Shown piece by piece: positions 55,831 through 64,000 of a stretch of 64,000 nucleotides of DNA. A program made the position numbers and the translations under genes. The first letter of the stretch is position 1. Each line of letters begins with the position of its first letter. The DNA lies in the NCBI RefSeq assembly GCF_000455365.1, contig NZ_HG315686.1:815888-879887 (forward strand), written 5' to 3'. Source of the DNA: Halopiger djelfimassiliensis. Lineage in GTDB: Archaea; Halobacteriota; Halobacteria; Halobacteriales; Natrialbaceae. The notes under the pieces were generated by a model. It had not been told where the DNA came from and did not search any database. It saw nothing but the letters and a program-made list of their open reading frames with translations.

Positions 55831-58212
55831 CTACAGCTCGGGGACGTTCATGTGGAACCCTTCCGAGCGCGACTCGACCAGACAGAGGTGATAGCCCCGC
55901 TTGCGCGAGAGATTGACGTAACTCAGTTTCGACCCCCGACTGAGGAAGCCGCTACTCGTCGCCGCTTCCGTGACCTCGAGTGCGCCGGGCTCGAAGTAAC
56001 TCGAGGTGACCGCGATCGCCGCCGCGAGATCGGGATGGTTCGCCTTGACCGCCGACGCCGCTTCCTCGAGTTCCTCGAGGGTCGTCTGGGTCGCCGGCTC
56101 CCGCGAGTCGTTGAGCGTCGCAAGCACCAGCGGGTTCCCCATCTTGTCGAACGCGACGACGTCGAAGGTCACCTCGTCGGGAACGTCGTCGGTATCGTCG
56201 TCCTCGAGCGAGATCGTCGCCTGAAGCTCGGCGCGGTCGATCCGCGGGATCGCATCGTAGAGGTCGGCCAGCCCGTCCGCGTGGCCGGTGTCGCGGATCT
56301 CGTAGAGGACCATCTCCGTGAGCCAGTCGACGAACCGATACTCCATCGACGAAGTGAGGAACTCCTCGTACGATTGTCCGTCGACGACGACGTCCGCCGC
56401 GTCGAATCCCGTGTGATGCTCGAGCCGGAGGTTCGACGCGACCTCCTCGCGGTCCGCGTTGCCGTCGTGGGCCGTCTCGAGGGTCGGCTGACTCTTCGAG
56501 TCGTATCGGACGAAGAGGTTCGTCCCGGAAAGGGCCTCCGCGGGCGAAAGCTCGGTCCCCCCCGACGGTCCCTGCGGTCCCGCTCCGTCACGGGCCCGTT
56601 CCAGTTCGGTCTCGAGTTCTTCGATACGCGCCCGAAGCCGTTCGACCGTCGAGGACAGCTCCTGATTTTCGGCTCGAAGCTGTTCGCGCTCGGACTCCAG
56701 CTCCTCGACTTTCGTCGCCAGCGCGTCGCGCTTTTCCTCGAGGCGTTCGATACGCTGTGTGAGCGCTGCGGTTTGCTGGTTGCGGTTACCAGCCCGCCCG
56801 GCGTCGGAGCCGGTTCCGGACTCGGCTCGGGACGACGAACTGCGCTGCTGTCGGGCGTTCGACGCCGCTCCGGTCGCGCGAGCCTCCGACGCCGTGGTTC
56901 CGGATTCGATGGTTCGGGAACCGGTTCCGGACCCTGAACCTGCCGCTCGGCGTGTGCCAGCCCGCTGGTCGGACTCCGTTCCGGCTGCCGTTTCCGAACC
57001 GGTCGCGTCGGTCTTGTCCGGATCGATCGACGGGATGCTTCGCGTCTCCCGCCACTGTTCTTCCTCTTCGAACTGCTCTTCGAGTTGCTCGTCGGATCCG
57101 CCCTGTGTCCCGTCTACCGCAGCCGATTCGGTCGGATCGCCACCGCGTTCGGCGTCGGCCTCCGCCGACTTCGTGGCACGGGCGGCCTCCGTTTCGGGTT
57201 CGTCCTCGCCCTCGACCCAGGAGATGTCCTTCCGGTCGAGTTCTTCGGCTGCTGCCTCTACCTCGGCCGGATCCGGACTCGAACTCGAGGTGACCGTCGA
57301 GTCCGGGTCCGCCTCCGTCCCGGTCGTGTGTGGCTCGTCCGTCGCTCCCGCGGCCGTCTCCGTCGGCTCCGGGATGTCGACGCTCGGTTCCGATACCTCC
57401 GTGTCGGCAGTCGACTGGTCGGACGACGGGTCGCTGGGATCTCTGGTAATGCTTTCCGTTGGTTCCGGCTCCGACGTCACTCCGGTGGCCGTCGTAATAC
57501 TCGAGGAGTCCTCGGGTTCTTCGCTGGAAACGGGCTGACTGCCGCTCGAGATGTCAATCGGTTCGACACCGGATCCGGTCGACTCGGGGGCCGGTTCGGT
57601 GCTCGCGGAGTCGCCGGCGCTGTCGGTCGACGCGGAGTCGGTGCCGGCGGTTGACCGGGCGTCGCTCTCGTCGGCACCGGGAACATCGGTGACGTCGATT
57701 TCGACGTCGACGACCTCGTAGATGCCGACTTCGTCGGCGGCGCGTTCGAACGCCTCCTCGCCGGTAAGCAGCCGCTCGGCGTTCCCGATGTAGGCCGCGG
57801 CCATCCGACGCCCGCCGTAGTAAACGGCGTAGTAGTCGCCGCTGAGGACGTTCTCGCTCAGTTCGATGTAGCCGGTGAACGAACCGCTCTGGAGCGTTTG
57901 ATCGACCTCCCGGAGCGGCGTCTCGTTGGTGTAGTATTTGGCTCGAGTTTCGCCGCCGCGTTCCTCCATGGTACAGAGCAACGGCAACGACGGATGCGGT
58001 GCCTGATAAACGGTTCCAGAAGCGCTCTCGAAGTCCTCGATCTCGCCGTCGAAGACGCCGACGACGCGACCGTTGAGCATGAATAGCCAGGAACCACCCC
58101 CAGCGACGGCTCCCGAAAAGCCACTATCAGCGAGATCAGAAAGGCCATCGTAACCGCCACTGAACGGGCGAGAATCCCACTGCTCGACGCGCTCTTGCGT
58201 GCGCGGGTCCAT
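55831..58212 (-). CDS. Large haloarchaeal coiled-coil protein, conserved ends (DUF7527-like)
   Basis: The 793-residue protein has a conserved N-domain (about residues 1-170: FSGGYDGLSDLADSGFSGAV, GGSWLFMLNGRVVGVFDGEI), a long acidic Ser/Thr-rich low-complexity region (about 180-430), a Gln-Arg-rich segment and a coiled coil (about 483-545: RIERLEEKRDALATKVEELE), and a globular C-domain (about 560-790: NLFVRYDSKSQPTLETAHDG) with an alpha/beta pattern. I recall it as a haloarchaeal DUF (DUF7527-like). It may be a scaffold. The 160-base convergent gap to its left holds no gene. Confidence 0.7.
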   Translation of the reverse strand: MDPRTQERVEQWDSRPFSGGYDGLSDLADSGFSGAVAGGGSWLFMLNGRVVGVFDGEIEDFESASGTVYQAPHPSLPLLCTMEERGGETRAKYYTNETPLREVDQTLQSGSFTGYIELSENVLSGDYYAVYYGGRRMAAAYIGNAERLLTGEEAFERAADEVGIYEVVDVEIDVTDVPGADESDARSTAGTDSASTDSAGDSASTEPAPESTGSGVEPIDISSGSQPVSSEEPEDSSSITTATGVTSEPEPTESITRDPSDPSSDQSTADTEVSEPSVDIPEPTETAAGATDEPHTTGTEADPDSTVTSSSSPDPAEVEAAAEELDRKDISWVEGEDEPETEAARATKSAEADAERGGDPTESAAVDGTQGGSDEQLEEQFEEEEQWRETRSIPSIDPDKTDATGSETAAGTESDQRAGTRRAAGSGSGTGSRTIESGTTASEARATGAASNARQQRSSSSRAESGTGSDAGRAGNRNQQTAALTQRIERLEEKRDALATKVEELESEREQLRAENQELSSTVERLRARIEELETELERARDGAGPQGPSGGTELSPAEALSGTNLFVRYDSKSQPTLETAHDGNADREEVASNLRLEHHTGFDAADVVVDGQSYEEFLTSSMEYRFVDWLTEMVLYEIRDTGHADGLADLYDAIPRIDRAELQATISLEDDDTDDVPDEVTFDVVAFDKMGNPLVLATLNDSREPATQTTLEELEEAASAVKANHPDLAAAIAVTSSYFEPGALEVTEAATSSGFLSRGSKLSYVNLSRKRGYHLCLVESRSEGFHMNVPEL

Positions 58213-58249
58213 AGTTCAACAAGCGGGAACCGGAACAAATACGTTTCGC

Positions 58250-58528
58250 CTAGATTTTCGACTCGGCGTCCTCGGCCAGCTCCTTCATGCGCTTGCCGAT
58301 TCGGCCCGCACTCGAGAACTCGTCTTCGCTCATCGCACTGGCGAGGGCGTTGCCGAGGACGAAGACGGCGTGTTTGTGCTCGCTTTTCGATTTGTGGACG
58401 TGGGAAGGATCGACGTCGAGCTGTCGGTACGGATCGAAGAGAGTCTCGTCGACCTCCTCGCGCTCGGAGAAGTATTCCATAATGACGACGAGTTCTTCGT
58501 GGAGCTCGAGGAGTTCGTCTTTATGCAT
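58250..58528 (-). CDS. UPF0058 family protein
   Basis: The 92-residue protein begins MHKDELLELHEELVVIMEYF and has DVDPSHVHKSKSEHKHAVFV and a C-terminal helix, the UPF0058 signature found across archaea. It is helical and His-rich in the centre. Function unknown. It is followed on the same strand by the large coiled-coil gene, 37 bases away, so both may be one operon. Confidence 0.85.
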   Translation of the reverse strand: MHKDELLELHEELVVIMEYFSEREEVDETLFDPYRQLDVDPSHVHKSKSEHKHAVFVLGNALASAMSEDEFSSAGRIGKRMKELAEDAESKI

Positions 58529-58667
58529 ACACCGGTGTATGGACGGTCTCGGCTTAAGAGTTGTGTGCCGAGCGATGCCAAAACGGGGCTGGGAGCGGTC
58601 AGCAGGACACTACGGCCCGTTTATCAACCGCGGAGATCGGCCCGTCGCCGAACGCGACGATCGAGAA

Positions 58668-59834
58668 TCAGTCGGCGGCGACCGAAACGTCCCTGTTTCG
58701 CTGGCCAGCGGGGAACCAGGCGAGTTCGTGGTCGGCCGTAACGCGGACGGCGACGCGCTCGTCGAGGTCGATCCGATCGGAGTGATTGTGCATACACTCG
58801 ATGGTTTCTCCGGAATCGAGCTCGACCCGATAGAGAACCGTCGGGCCGAGATAGCGTCGATAGACGACGCGGCCGTTGGCTTCGGCGTCGTCGGCCGGGA
58901 AGGCGGTTACGTCGTCCGGACGAACGAGGAGGTCGATCCCGGTTCTGTCGTACTGTTCGGCGAGGCCGTTGACGTCGTCGCGTAACACGCGCCCGATGGC
59001 GGTATCGACGTGGTCGCCGTGGACGTCGCCGGAGAGAAAGCTGGCGTGACCGAGAAAGCCGGCGACGAACCGCGATTCGGGCTGTTGAAAGACCCGCTCG
59101 GGGGTGTCGATCTGTTCGACGTCGCCGTCGTTCATCACGGCGACCCGATCGGAGATCGACAGCGCCTCCTCCTGATCGTGGGTCACGGAGATGGCAGTGA
59201 CGCCCGTTTCCTTGATGATCCGCCGGACTTCCTCGCGCATCTCGACACGGAGGTCGACATCTAGGTTCGAGAACGGCTCGTCGAGCAACAGCATCTCTGG
59301 TTCGGGCGCGAGCGACCGGGCGAGTGCGATGCGTTGTTGCTGTCCGCCCGAGAGTTCGTCCGGGTAATCCCCCCCGTGATCCTCGAGACCGACGAGTTCG
59401 AGCAGTTCGTCCACTCGTAGCTTTCGTTCCGTTTCGGTCCAGTCCCGAAGCCCGAAGGCGACGTTCTCGCGGGCGGTCAGATGGGGAAACAGGGCAAACT
59501 CCTGAAAGACGATGCCGACGCCGCGGTCCTCCGGCGGGACGAACTGTCCGTCGCCCGCGACGGGATCGTCCTCGAGTCGGATGCGTCCGCCGTTGGGTTT
59601 CTCCAGGCCGGCGATCAGCCGCAACGTCGTGGTCTTGCCACAGCCTGACGGGCCCAGCAACGTGAGGATCTCGCCGTCGTGGACGGACAACGACAGGTCC
59701 GAGATCACGTCTTCGCTCCCGTAGCGTTTCGCTACGTTTTCGAGCTCGAGTACGACATCGTCCGTCGACGGCGATGATTCGGACTCTCGGGTCAGTTCGT
59801 CGGCCGCTGTCGTAAGTAGTTGTCCGTTCGCCAT
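58668..59834 (-). CDS. ABC transporter ATPase, iron-type (FbpC/PotA-like)
   Basis: The 388-residue ATPase has Walker A GPSGCGKTTT (about residues 59-68), Q-loop IVFQEFALFPHL, signature LSGGQQQRIALARSL, Walker B MLLLDEPFSNLD, H-loop (VTHDQEEAL) and a C-terminal TOBE domain (about 280-380). The sequence is closest in style to FbpC/PotA importers of ferric iron or polyamines. A perfect DtxR-type box just upstream of the start supports iron. It is followed by no permease here; permease and binding genes are not in the window. Confidence 0.85.
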   Translation of the reverse strand: MANGQLLTTAADELTRESESSPSTDDVVLELENVAKRYGSEDVISDLSLSVHDGEILTLLGPSGCGKTTTLRLIAGLEKPNGGRIRLEDDPVAGDGQFVPPEDRGVGIVFQEFALFPHLTARENVAFGLRDWTETERKLRVDELLELVGLEDHGGDYPDELSGGQQQRIALARSLAPEPEMLLLDEPFSNLDVDLRVEMREEVRRIIKETGVTAISVTHDQEEALSISDRVAVMNDGDVEQIDTPERVFQQPESRFVAGFLGHASFLSGDVHGDHVDTAIGRVLRDDVNGLAEQYDRTGIDLLVRPDDVTAFPADDAEANGRVVYRRYLGPTVLYRVELDSGETIECMHNHSDRIDLDERVAVRVTADHELAWFPAGQRNRDVSVAAD

Positions 59835-59870
59835 GTATCAACCCCCCGGCGTCCGCGGGCGCACATGTGG

Positions 59871-59886
59871 TTTAGGCACTCCTAAA
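59871..59886. promoter_or_regulatory. DtxR/SirR-type iron-repressor box
   Basis: TTTAGGCACTCCTAAA is a perfect inverted repeat of the TTAGG-n-CCTAA type used by haloarchaeal DtxR-family repressors (SirR/Idr). It overlaps the likely transcription start of the ABC ATPase gene, downstream of its TATA box CAACTATAAGTG (about 59887-59898, minus strand). Iron-dependent repression is expected. Confidence 0.65.
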
Positions 59887-59924
59887 ACACTTATAGTTGC
59901 CGGTCCCCTCCCACCCGCCGGGAA

Positions 59925-60392
59925 CTAGAGTTCGACGCCGCTGGGGATCAGACTGTGCTGGCGGAGCAGGTTCCCCTCGTCGTCGTAGACGAGGAAGGTC
60001 CGTTTGTCGTAGCTGACGAAGTGATCACCGTCGAGGGTGATTTCGACCTCGTAGCGGCCGTCGTCGCTCGCCGCCTCGCCGTAGCCCCGAGCCGCGCGAA
60101 TAAACCGCAACACGTCGTCGGCGTCCTCGTTGAGTTCGAGAATGAACTCGCCGGTGATGCGGTTCGTGACGCTCACGACGCCCGCGGCATCGCTTCCAAG
60201 CGGCTCCTGCAACCGCAGGGCGACGTCCGTCTCGCCGGCATCGAGGACGTCGCCGTCGGGACCGGTAAGGCGCTCGCGAAGCATCGTCGACGGGCCGGTA
60301 AAGTCGATCGATACCGAGGGTTTGCTCGGTTCACCGTCGGTTTCGACCCAGTCGACATTGTTGACATCTAACGTGAAGTGCTCGCGCCTCAT
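59925..60392 (-). CDS. Conserved haloarchaeal protein (DUF5793-like)
   Basis: The 155-residue protein begins MRREHFTLDVNNVDWVETDG (ATG 60392) and has repeated beta segments (PSKPSVSIDFTGPST, ETDVALRLQEPLGSDA, YEVEITLDGDHFVSYDKRTF), a compact beta-rich fold with a helical insert. I recall it as the DUF5793 family. Function unknown. The longer frame to 60656 overlaps the divergent methyltransferase region and was rejected. Confidence 0.7.
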   Translation of the reverse strand: MRREHFTLDVNNVDWVETDGEPSKPSVSIDFTGPSTMLRERLTGPDGDVLDAGETDVALRLQEPLGSDAAGVVSVTNRITGEFILELNEDADDVLRFIRAARGYGEAASDDGRYEVEITLDGDHFVSYDKRTFLVYDDEGNLLRQHSLIPSGVEL

Positions 60393-60576
60393 TCCGTGCG
60401 CATCGGTTAGCGCTCCCACCGTATGAACGTAACGCACAATGGGCTCGTTCACCGGAACGGCACAGCAGCGACGAGCCGTCCACCCAGCGGAACGAACCGA
60501 TGCCGCTGAACAGCCACCATCGGTCGTCCGACGGCGTTGCGAACGGTTTTTGCCCGTCCTCCGACGATTTCCGACA

Positions 60577-61317
60577 ATGGTCGAGGAGCAGAATCGACGG
60601 GACCGCGTCGCCGACGAGACCGCGGACCGCACTCGGCGCGCCGCAGTCCGTGACACCTACGACAGAATCGCGACGCACTTCGCCGCCACGAGGGAGTACG
60701 CCTGGCCCGAGGTCGAGGCGTTCGTCGACGCACACGCCGGTACAGCAGGACGCTCGAGCAGTGCAACCGGCCACGACGGTCCCGCGGTCGGCCTCGATCT
60801 CGGCTGTGGAAACTGCAGACACGCACAGCTGTTGGCCGAGGGGGGTCTCGAGCGCGTCGTCGGCGTCGACGTCAGCCGCGGGTTGCTCGAGACGGGACGC
60901 GAGAGGGCCGCCGATCGGGAGTTCGCCGTCGCGTTACTCCAGGGCGATGCGGCGACCCTCCCGCTCGCCGACGATAGCGTCGCCGTCGCCGTCTACGTCG
61001 CGACGCTCCATCACCTGCCGACCCGGCGTGCGCGCCGGGCGAGCCTCGACGAACTCGCCCGCGTCCTCGCGCCCGGCGGCCGCGCGCTCGTCAGCGCGTG
61101 GTCGACCGCTCACGACCGCTTCGAGCGAACGGAGGGATTCGACACGACCGTCGAGTGGACGCTCCCCGGCGGCGAACCCGTCGACCGTTTCTACCACATC
61201 TACGCGCCCGACGAGTTCGAAACCGACATCCGCGAGAGCGACCTCGCCCTCCGCGAGTGGGAACTCTCGAGCGGGAACTGTTACGCGACGGTGGCTGGAC
61301 CGCAGTCGGATGGGTGA
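60577..61317 (+). CDS. Class I SAM-dependent methyltransferase
   Basis: From ATG 60577 (MVEEQNRRDRVADETA) the 246-residue enzyme shows motif I LDLGCGNCRHAQLLAEGG (about residues 72-89), motif II-like VVGVDVS, motif IV AVYVATLHHLPTRRARRAS, and a C-terminal EWELSSGNCYATV. The spacing and the YDRIATHFAATREYAWPEVE start resemble Trm9/ALKBH8-type tRNA-wobble methyltransferases, which often work with Trm112. A Trm112 gene is in this window at 49639. The assignment to Trm9 is suggestive. Confidence 0.75.
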   Translation: MVEEQNRRDRVADETADRTRRAAVRDTYDRIATHFAATREYAWPEVEAFVDAHAGTAGRSSSATGHDGPAVGLDLGCGNCRHAQLLAEGGLERVVGVDVSRGLLETGRERAADREFAVALLQGDAATLPLADDSVAVAVYVATLHHLPTRRARRASLDELARVLAPGGRALVSAWSTAHDRFERTEGFDTTVEWTLPGGEPVDRFYHIYAPDEFETDIRESDLALREWELSSGNCYATVAGPQSDG

Positions 61318-61323
61318 CATCCT

Positions 61324-61343
61324 CTCCGGCGTGAACGCCGGAG
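61324..61343. repeat. Hairpin resembling an IS200/IS605 end relic
   Basis: CTCCGGCGT-GA-ACGCCGGAG folds as a 9-bp hairpin just after the methyltransferase stop, in a TGACATCC...GCTTCCC context like the ends of haloarchaeal IS200/IS605 elements. No transposase remains. A simple terminator is the alternative, though no T-tract follows. The rest of the 61318-61636 gap holds a promoter-like TTTTATG region only. Confidence 0.4.
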
Positions 61344-61636
61344 CTTCCCGTACCGCAGGTTGGGATATTTGCTGGTCTACGATACGACCTGTTCTCTCGT
61401 GGTGAACGTCCCGCTCTCGCGATCGAATAGGTAACGCGCCCCGAACCCCATCCATTCCGAAAAATATTACCGAAGGCAACAAAACGATATTTTCGACTGT
61501 CCCAGCCCGTATTTTACGCCATCTGTATAGATATATCACCGCTACGCAAACCGAATAAAACGTTCAAAATGGATACTAATCGTGTAAAGAAGGTCCAGCT
61601 TTTATGATTATCACTCCTGGAACCCCCGAATGCGCT

Positions 61637-62581
61637 ATGACGCGCTTCACCCGACGTTCGGCGCTGAAGTTCGCAGGCGCATCACTTGCCGCAGCTACCG
61701 TCCCCGCGACGGTCTCCGCAGACGGTAACGGCTGGACGATCGCCGAGACGCCGATCGACAGCAGCCTCTCCGACGTCGCCCACACGGCGACAAACGCCCA
61801 CGCGGTCGCGTGTGGTGGCCTCGTCATCGAACGGACCGACGCCGGGTGGGAGGTCGTCCTGCAGGGCGGTCCCACCGGCAACGGGAACGACCTCCTCGGA
61901 GCGGACACGACCGACGACGGCGAACGACTCTGGATCGTCGGCGCGAGCGGCGCGGTCGGCGAGTACGACGTCACGACCGGCAACCTCATCGACCGATCCG
62001 CACCGAACGATTACACGGCGAACTTCAACGACGTCGCCGTCACCGGCACTGCGGGCGACGCGGACGTCTACGTCGCCGACGATTCCGGGTCCATCCACTA
62101 CAGCTTCGACAACGGCGCGGAAGGCACCTGGGAGTACGAAGCTCCCGGCAGCGGTGCCGGACTGCCGGCGATCGAGTTCTACGACGACCGGTCGGGCCAC
62201 GCCATCGACACGAACGGCCGGGTGTTCGCCACCGACGACGGCGTCACCTGGAACCCGATCGGCATCGAGGACGCCGACGTCACGTTCTACGGCCTCGACA
62301 GCGACGCCGCCGACGACGTCACCGTCTGTGGCGGCAACGCGTCGATCTTCGAGTACGACGGAAGCCAGTGGACCCCCGAGAGTCTCGGCGACGCCGACCT
62401 CTTCGACGTCGAAACCGAGAGCGGGCACGGCTACGCCGTCGGCAGCGGCGGCGCGATCTTCGAACTGGATAGCGGCGAGTGGACCGTCATCGACACCCCC
62501 ACGGGCGAGAACCTACAGGCCGTCGCCCGCGGCTCTACCGATATCGCCGTCGGCGCTGGCGGCGAAGTCCTCGAGAAGTAA
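61637..62581 (+). CDS. Tat-secreted beta-propeller protein
   Basis: The 314-residue protein (ATG 61637) has a Tat signal, TRRSALKFAGASLAAATVPA, then repeated short segments (AHAVACGGLVIERTDAGWEV; LWIVGASGAVGEYDVTTG; GHAIDTNGRVFATDDGVTWN; GYAVGSGGAIFELDSGEW) of about 45 residues, each with a G-x-x-G-x-I/V pattern. This suggests a six- or seven-bladed propeller similar to WD40/BNR-like YCF48 repeats. No catalytic motif; it may be a scaffold or binding protein at the cell surface. Confidence 0.8.
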   Translation: MTRFTRRSALKFAGASLAAATVPATVSADGNGWTIAETPIDSSLSDVAHTATNAHAVACGGLVIERTDAGWEVVLQGGPTGNGNDLLGADTTDDGERLWIVGASGAVGEYDVTTGNLIDRSAPNDYTANFNDVAVTGTAGDADVYVADDSGSIHYSFDNGAEGTWEYEAPGSGAGLPAIEFYDDRSGHAIDTNGRVFATDDGVTWNPIGIEDADVTFYGLDSDAADDVTVCGGNASIFEYDGSQWTPESLGDADLFDVETESGHGYAVGSGGAIFELDSGEWTVIDTPTGENLQAVARGSTDIAVGAGGEVLEK

Positions 62582-62701
62582 CCCCTAGCTTCCCGCGTTC
62601 CTGACCTGGTTCCGCCCGGTAGCGACGGCCCGACGGGCCGTCCTCGGGCGAAGCAGGTTTCGGCTCGAGTTGGCAAGCGTCACGCCACCGGTTCGGTTCG
62701 A

Positions 62702-62717
62702 TACTTGGTATCAAGTA
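62702..62717. promoter_or_regulatory. Palindrome upstream of tRNA-Gly
   Basis: TACTTG-GTAT-CAAGTA is a 6-bp-arm inverted repeat about 56 bases before the tRNA-Gly 5' end and some 20 bases before the AGCCTTAAACG promoter. It might be an operator or chance. Confidence 0.3.
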
Positions 62718-62772
62718 GATACTCAATCGGAAAAGGAAGAGCCTTAAACGTGGAGCCGAAATCGGGAACTGC

Positions 62773-62843
62773 GCGCGGATGGTCTAGTGGTAGGACCTGA
62801 GCCTTCCAAGCTCATGGCCCGGGTTCAAATCCCGGTCCGCGCA
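62773..62843 (+). tRNA. tRNA-Gly (anticodon UCC)
   Basis: GCGCGGA pairs with TCCGCGC to close the acceptor stem. The D-arm is GGTCTAGTGGTAGGACC, the anticodon arm is TGAGC-CTTCCAA-GCTCA (anticodon TCC) and the T-arm is CCGGGTTCAAATCCCGG. The 71-base gene has no intron and no encoded CCA. It has an AAACG-type promoter near 62748. The 289-base gap to the next gene holds no clear feature. Confidence 0.95.
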
Positions 62844-63132
62844 CTTCTCGACGAACGGACGGCGGAGAAAGTACTCGAGAGGGTTTTTCGGTCACCGTTT
62901 CAGATCAGTACAACCAGTTGTCTATTCCAAGCGTGCCCTGACGGTAACGGCGAATCCGCCGCTGACGACGGACTGAGAACTGGACAGTCGCTCGAGGGTA
63001 CTAACGGCAGCCACGGCGTCCCTGTTCGCTTCGAATCGTGGTGAGTTCGTGCCAGCAGCCGAACGATGCGGCGTCGAATCGTTCGTCCGGGTGCTGTCTA
63101 AGTTCAAAAAGGATGGCGAAAACAATAGCGGT

Positions 63133-64000
63133 ATGATAGCCATCGCTGGATCGAAAGGAGGGTGTGGCAAGTCCACCGTTACGCTCGGACTCGCCGAAGC
63201 GTTCGCCCGGGCTGACACACCCGCGATCGCCATCGACGCGGACAGACAACTCCCGAACCTGCATGTGATGACCGATCTCGACCGTGAGCCAACACTTGCT
63301 GTACTCGATCAAGGGAGGGACCTTCGGGAAATCGCACAGCAACATCCTCAGGAACCCAATGTCGGCGTCGTTCCTGCACCCAAGTCGTCGCAGTCGTTCG
63401 AGTTCAGTTCGCTTGAGGAATATGTCGATATTGACGGGCGACAAGTACTGATCGACTGTCCTTCCGGTGCCGGACCGGATGTCGTCGATCCATTGAGTCA
63501 AGCCGAGGGTGTGGTCATCGTTGCATCGGACACCGAACGGAGCCTGAAAGCTGCAGAAACGACGATTGAGATGGCTCGCCGACTCGGCGCTCCCATCTAT
63601 GGGGCCATTCTGAACAAATGTTCGGAGATCCCGACACCGGCGACCCGCTGGGAGGGTGTCCCAGTACTCGGATGTGTGCCCGAGCGACCATCACCGCTGT
63701 TGAACGATGAGGTTTCGCAAGCTTTCGACGAAATCGTCGAGCAGTTGGCCACACAATCACCAACTGACCGGGCACCACCGGAATACGCTGGTGATCGGCT
63801 CCCCACGGGAACCAACGAGATCGATCGACGGCTCGGTGGAGGACTTCCGGCCGGGACCATCGTCACACTCGTGGCGGATCCCGCGAGCCAGTCGGAACAG
63901 CTCCTGTATCGAGCTACCGGCGTCCGCGGAACGCTCTATCTCTCTACCGAGCAGTCACGGGAGAACGTTCGTCGAGCAATTGAGTCGACATCAATCGGGT
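63133..64000 (+). CDS. MinD/ParA-type ATPase with added RAD55-like segment, partial
   Basis: ATG 63133 follows an AAGTTCAAAAAGG TATA box by about 28 bases. The frame stays open to the end of the window (289 codons). Residues 1-200 are a MinD/ParA domain with the deviant Walker A GSKGGCGKST (about 6-15), DADRQLPNLHVM and LIDCPSGAGPDVVDPLSQAE as Walker B. After a linker the frame continues with RLPTGTNEIDRRLGGGLPAG (about 217-236), the typical opening of a KaiC/RAD55 RecA-like domain, but the P-loop there is degraded (VADPASQSEQLLY). It is a two-P-loop fusion, cut by the window end. Confidence 0.75.
   Translation, partial: MIAIAGSKGGCGKSTVTLGLAEAFARADTPAIAIDADRQLPNLHVMTDLDREPTLAVLDQGRDLREIAQQHPQEPNVGVVPAPKSSQSFEFSSLEEYVDIDGRQVLIDCPSGAGPDVVDPLSQAEGVVIVASDTERSLKAAETTIEMARRLGAPIYGAILNKCSEIPTPATRWEGVPVLGCVPERPSPLLNDEVSQAFDEIVEQLATQSPTDRAPPEYAGDRLPTGTNEIDRRLGGGLPAGTIVTLVADPASQSEQLLYRATGVRGTLYLSTEQSRENVRRAIESTSIG

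Noticed and set aside
1-64000. CRISPR arrays, rRNA genes and complete insertion sequences
   Set aside because: No regularly spaced repeats, rRNA segments or transposase genes were seen in the window.

Overview
The window is haloarchaeal. It is GC-rich, its proteins are strongly acidic, many starts are leaderless about 28 bases after a TATA box, and it carries Tat lipoproteins, HalOD1 and Bat-type regulators, a CDC48 ATPase, a UbiA-type archaeal lipid enzyme and an archaeal 7S RNA. The provirus type and the frequent CTCGAG in the chromosomal part suggest a Natrinema/Haloterrigena-like member of the Natrialbaceae; this is inference.

Bases 1 to about 17,140 look like one end of an integrated pleolipovirus-type provirus (SNJ2/HRPV-like). 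They hold, in order: the C-terminus of a membrane-anchored spike; two tiny membrane proteins, a secreted anchored protein, a multi-pass membrane protein and a P-loop ATPase in one overlapping operon; a two-way region of small regulators and very short zinc-finger genes with several palindromic operators; a tyrosine integrase; and an AT-richer cargo block next to the attachment tRNA. The cargo includes a multi-pass membrane protein and a 554-residue protein with a C-terminal LA2681-like HEPN domain (R-x4-H), a likely antiviral RNase. The element ends at tRNA-Arg(UCG) on the minus strand; its other att site lies outside the window.

From about 17.2 kb the sequence is ordinary chromosome. Regions: lipid synthesis (UbiA), a RAD55-like ATPase and a CoA-binding protein; a decayed halocyanin and a CopD-like protein; an HTH/small membrane protein/RND-exporter group; cysteine synthase, Hsp20 and CDC48; a PQQ propeller lipoprotein; SRP RNA; a Bat-type regulator and EamA transporter; a decayed MscS gene, YhbY and RNase P component 4; a glycosyltransferase; a tandemly duplicated pair (SBP_bac_5 lipoprotein plus PAP2 phosphatase) with a shared promoter motif; a PhoD phosphatase; CbiX with DR2241; Trm112; a histidine kinase overlapping a CHAT-like protein; PurA; an ABC ATPase behind a DtxR-type iron box; a methyltransferase; tRNA-Gly(UCC); and the start of a MinD/ParA protein with a second, RAD55-like segment.

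The three most interesting units are the provirus-borne HEPN cargo, the histidine kinase/CHAT-like pair, and the duplicated lipoprotein/PAP2 pair. Family assignments come from reading motifs without database searches.
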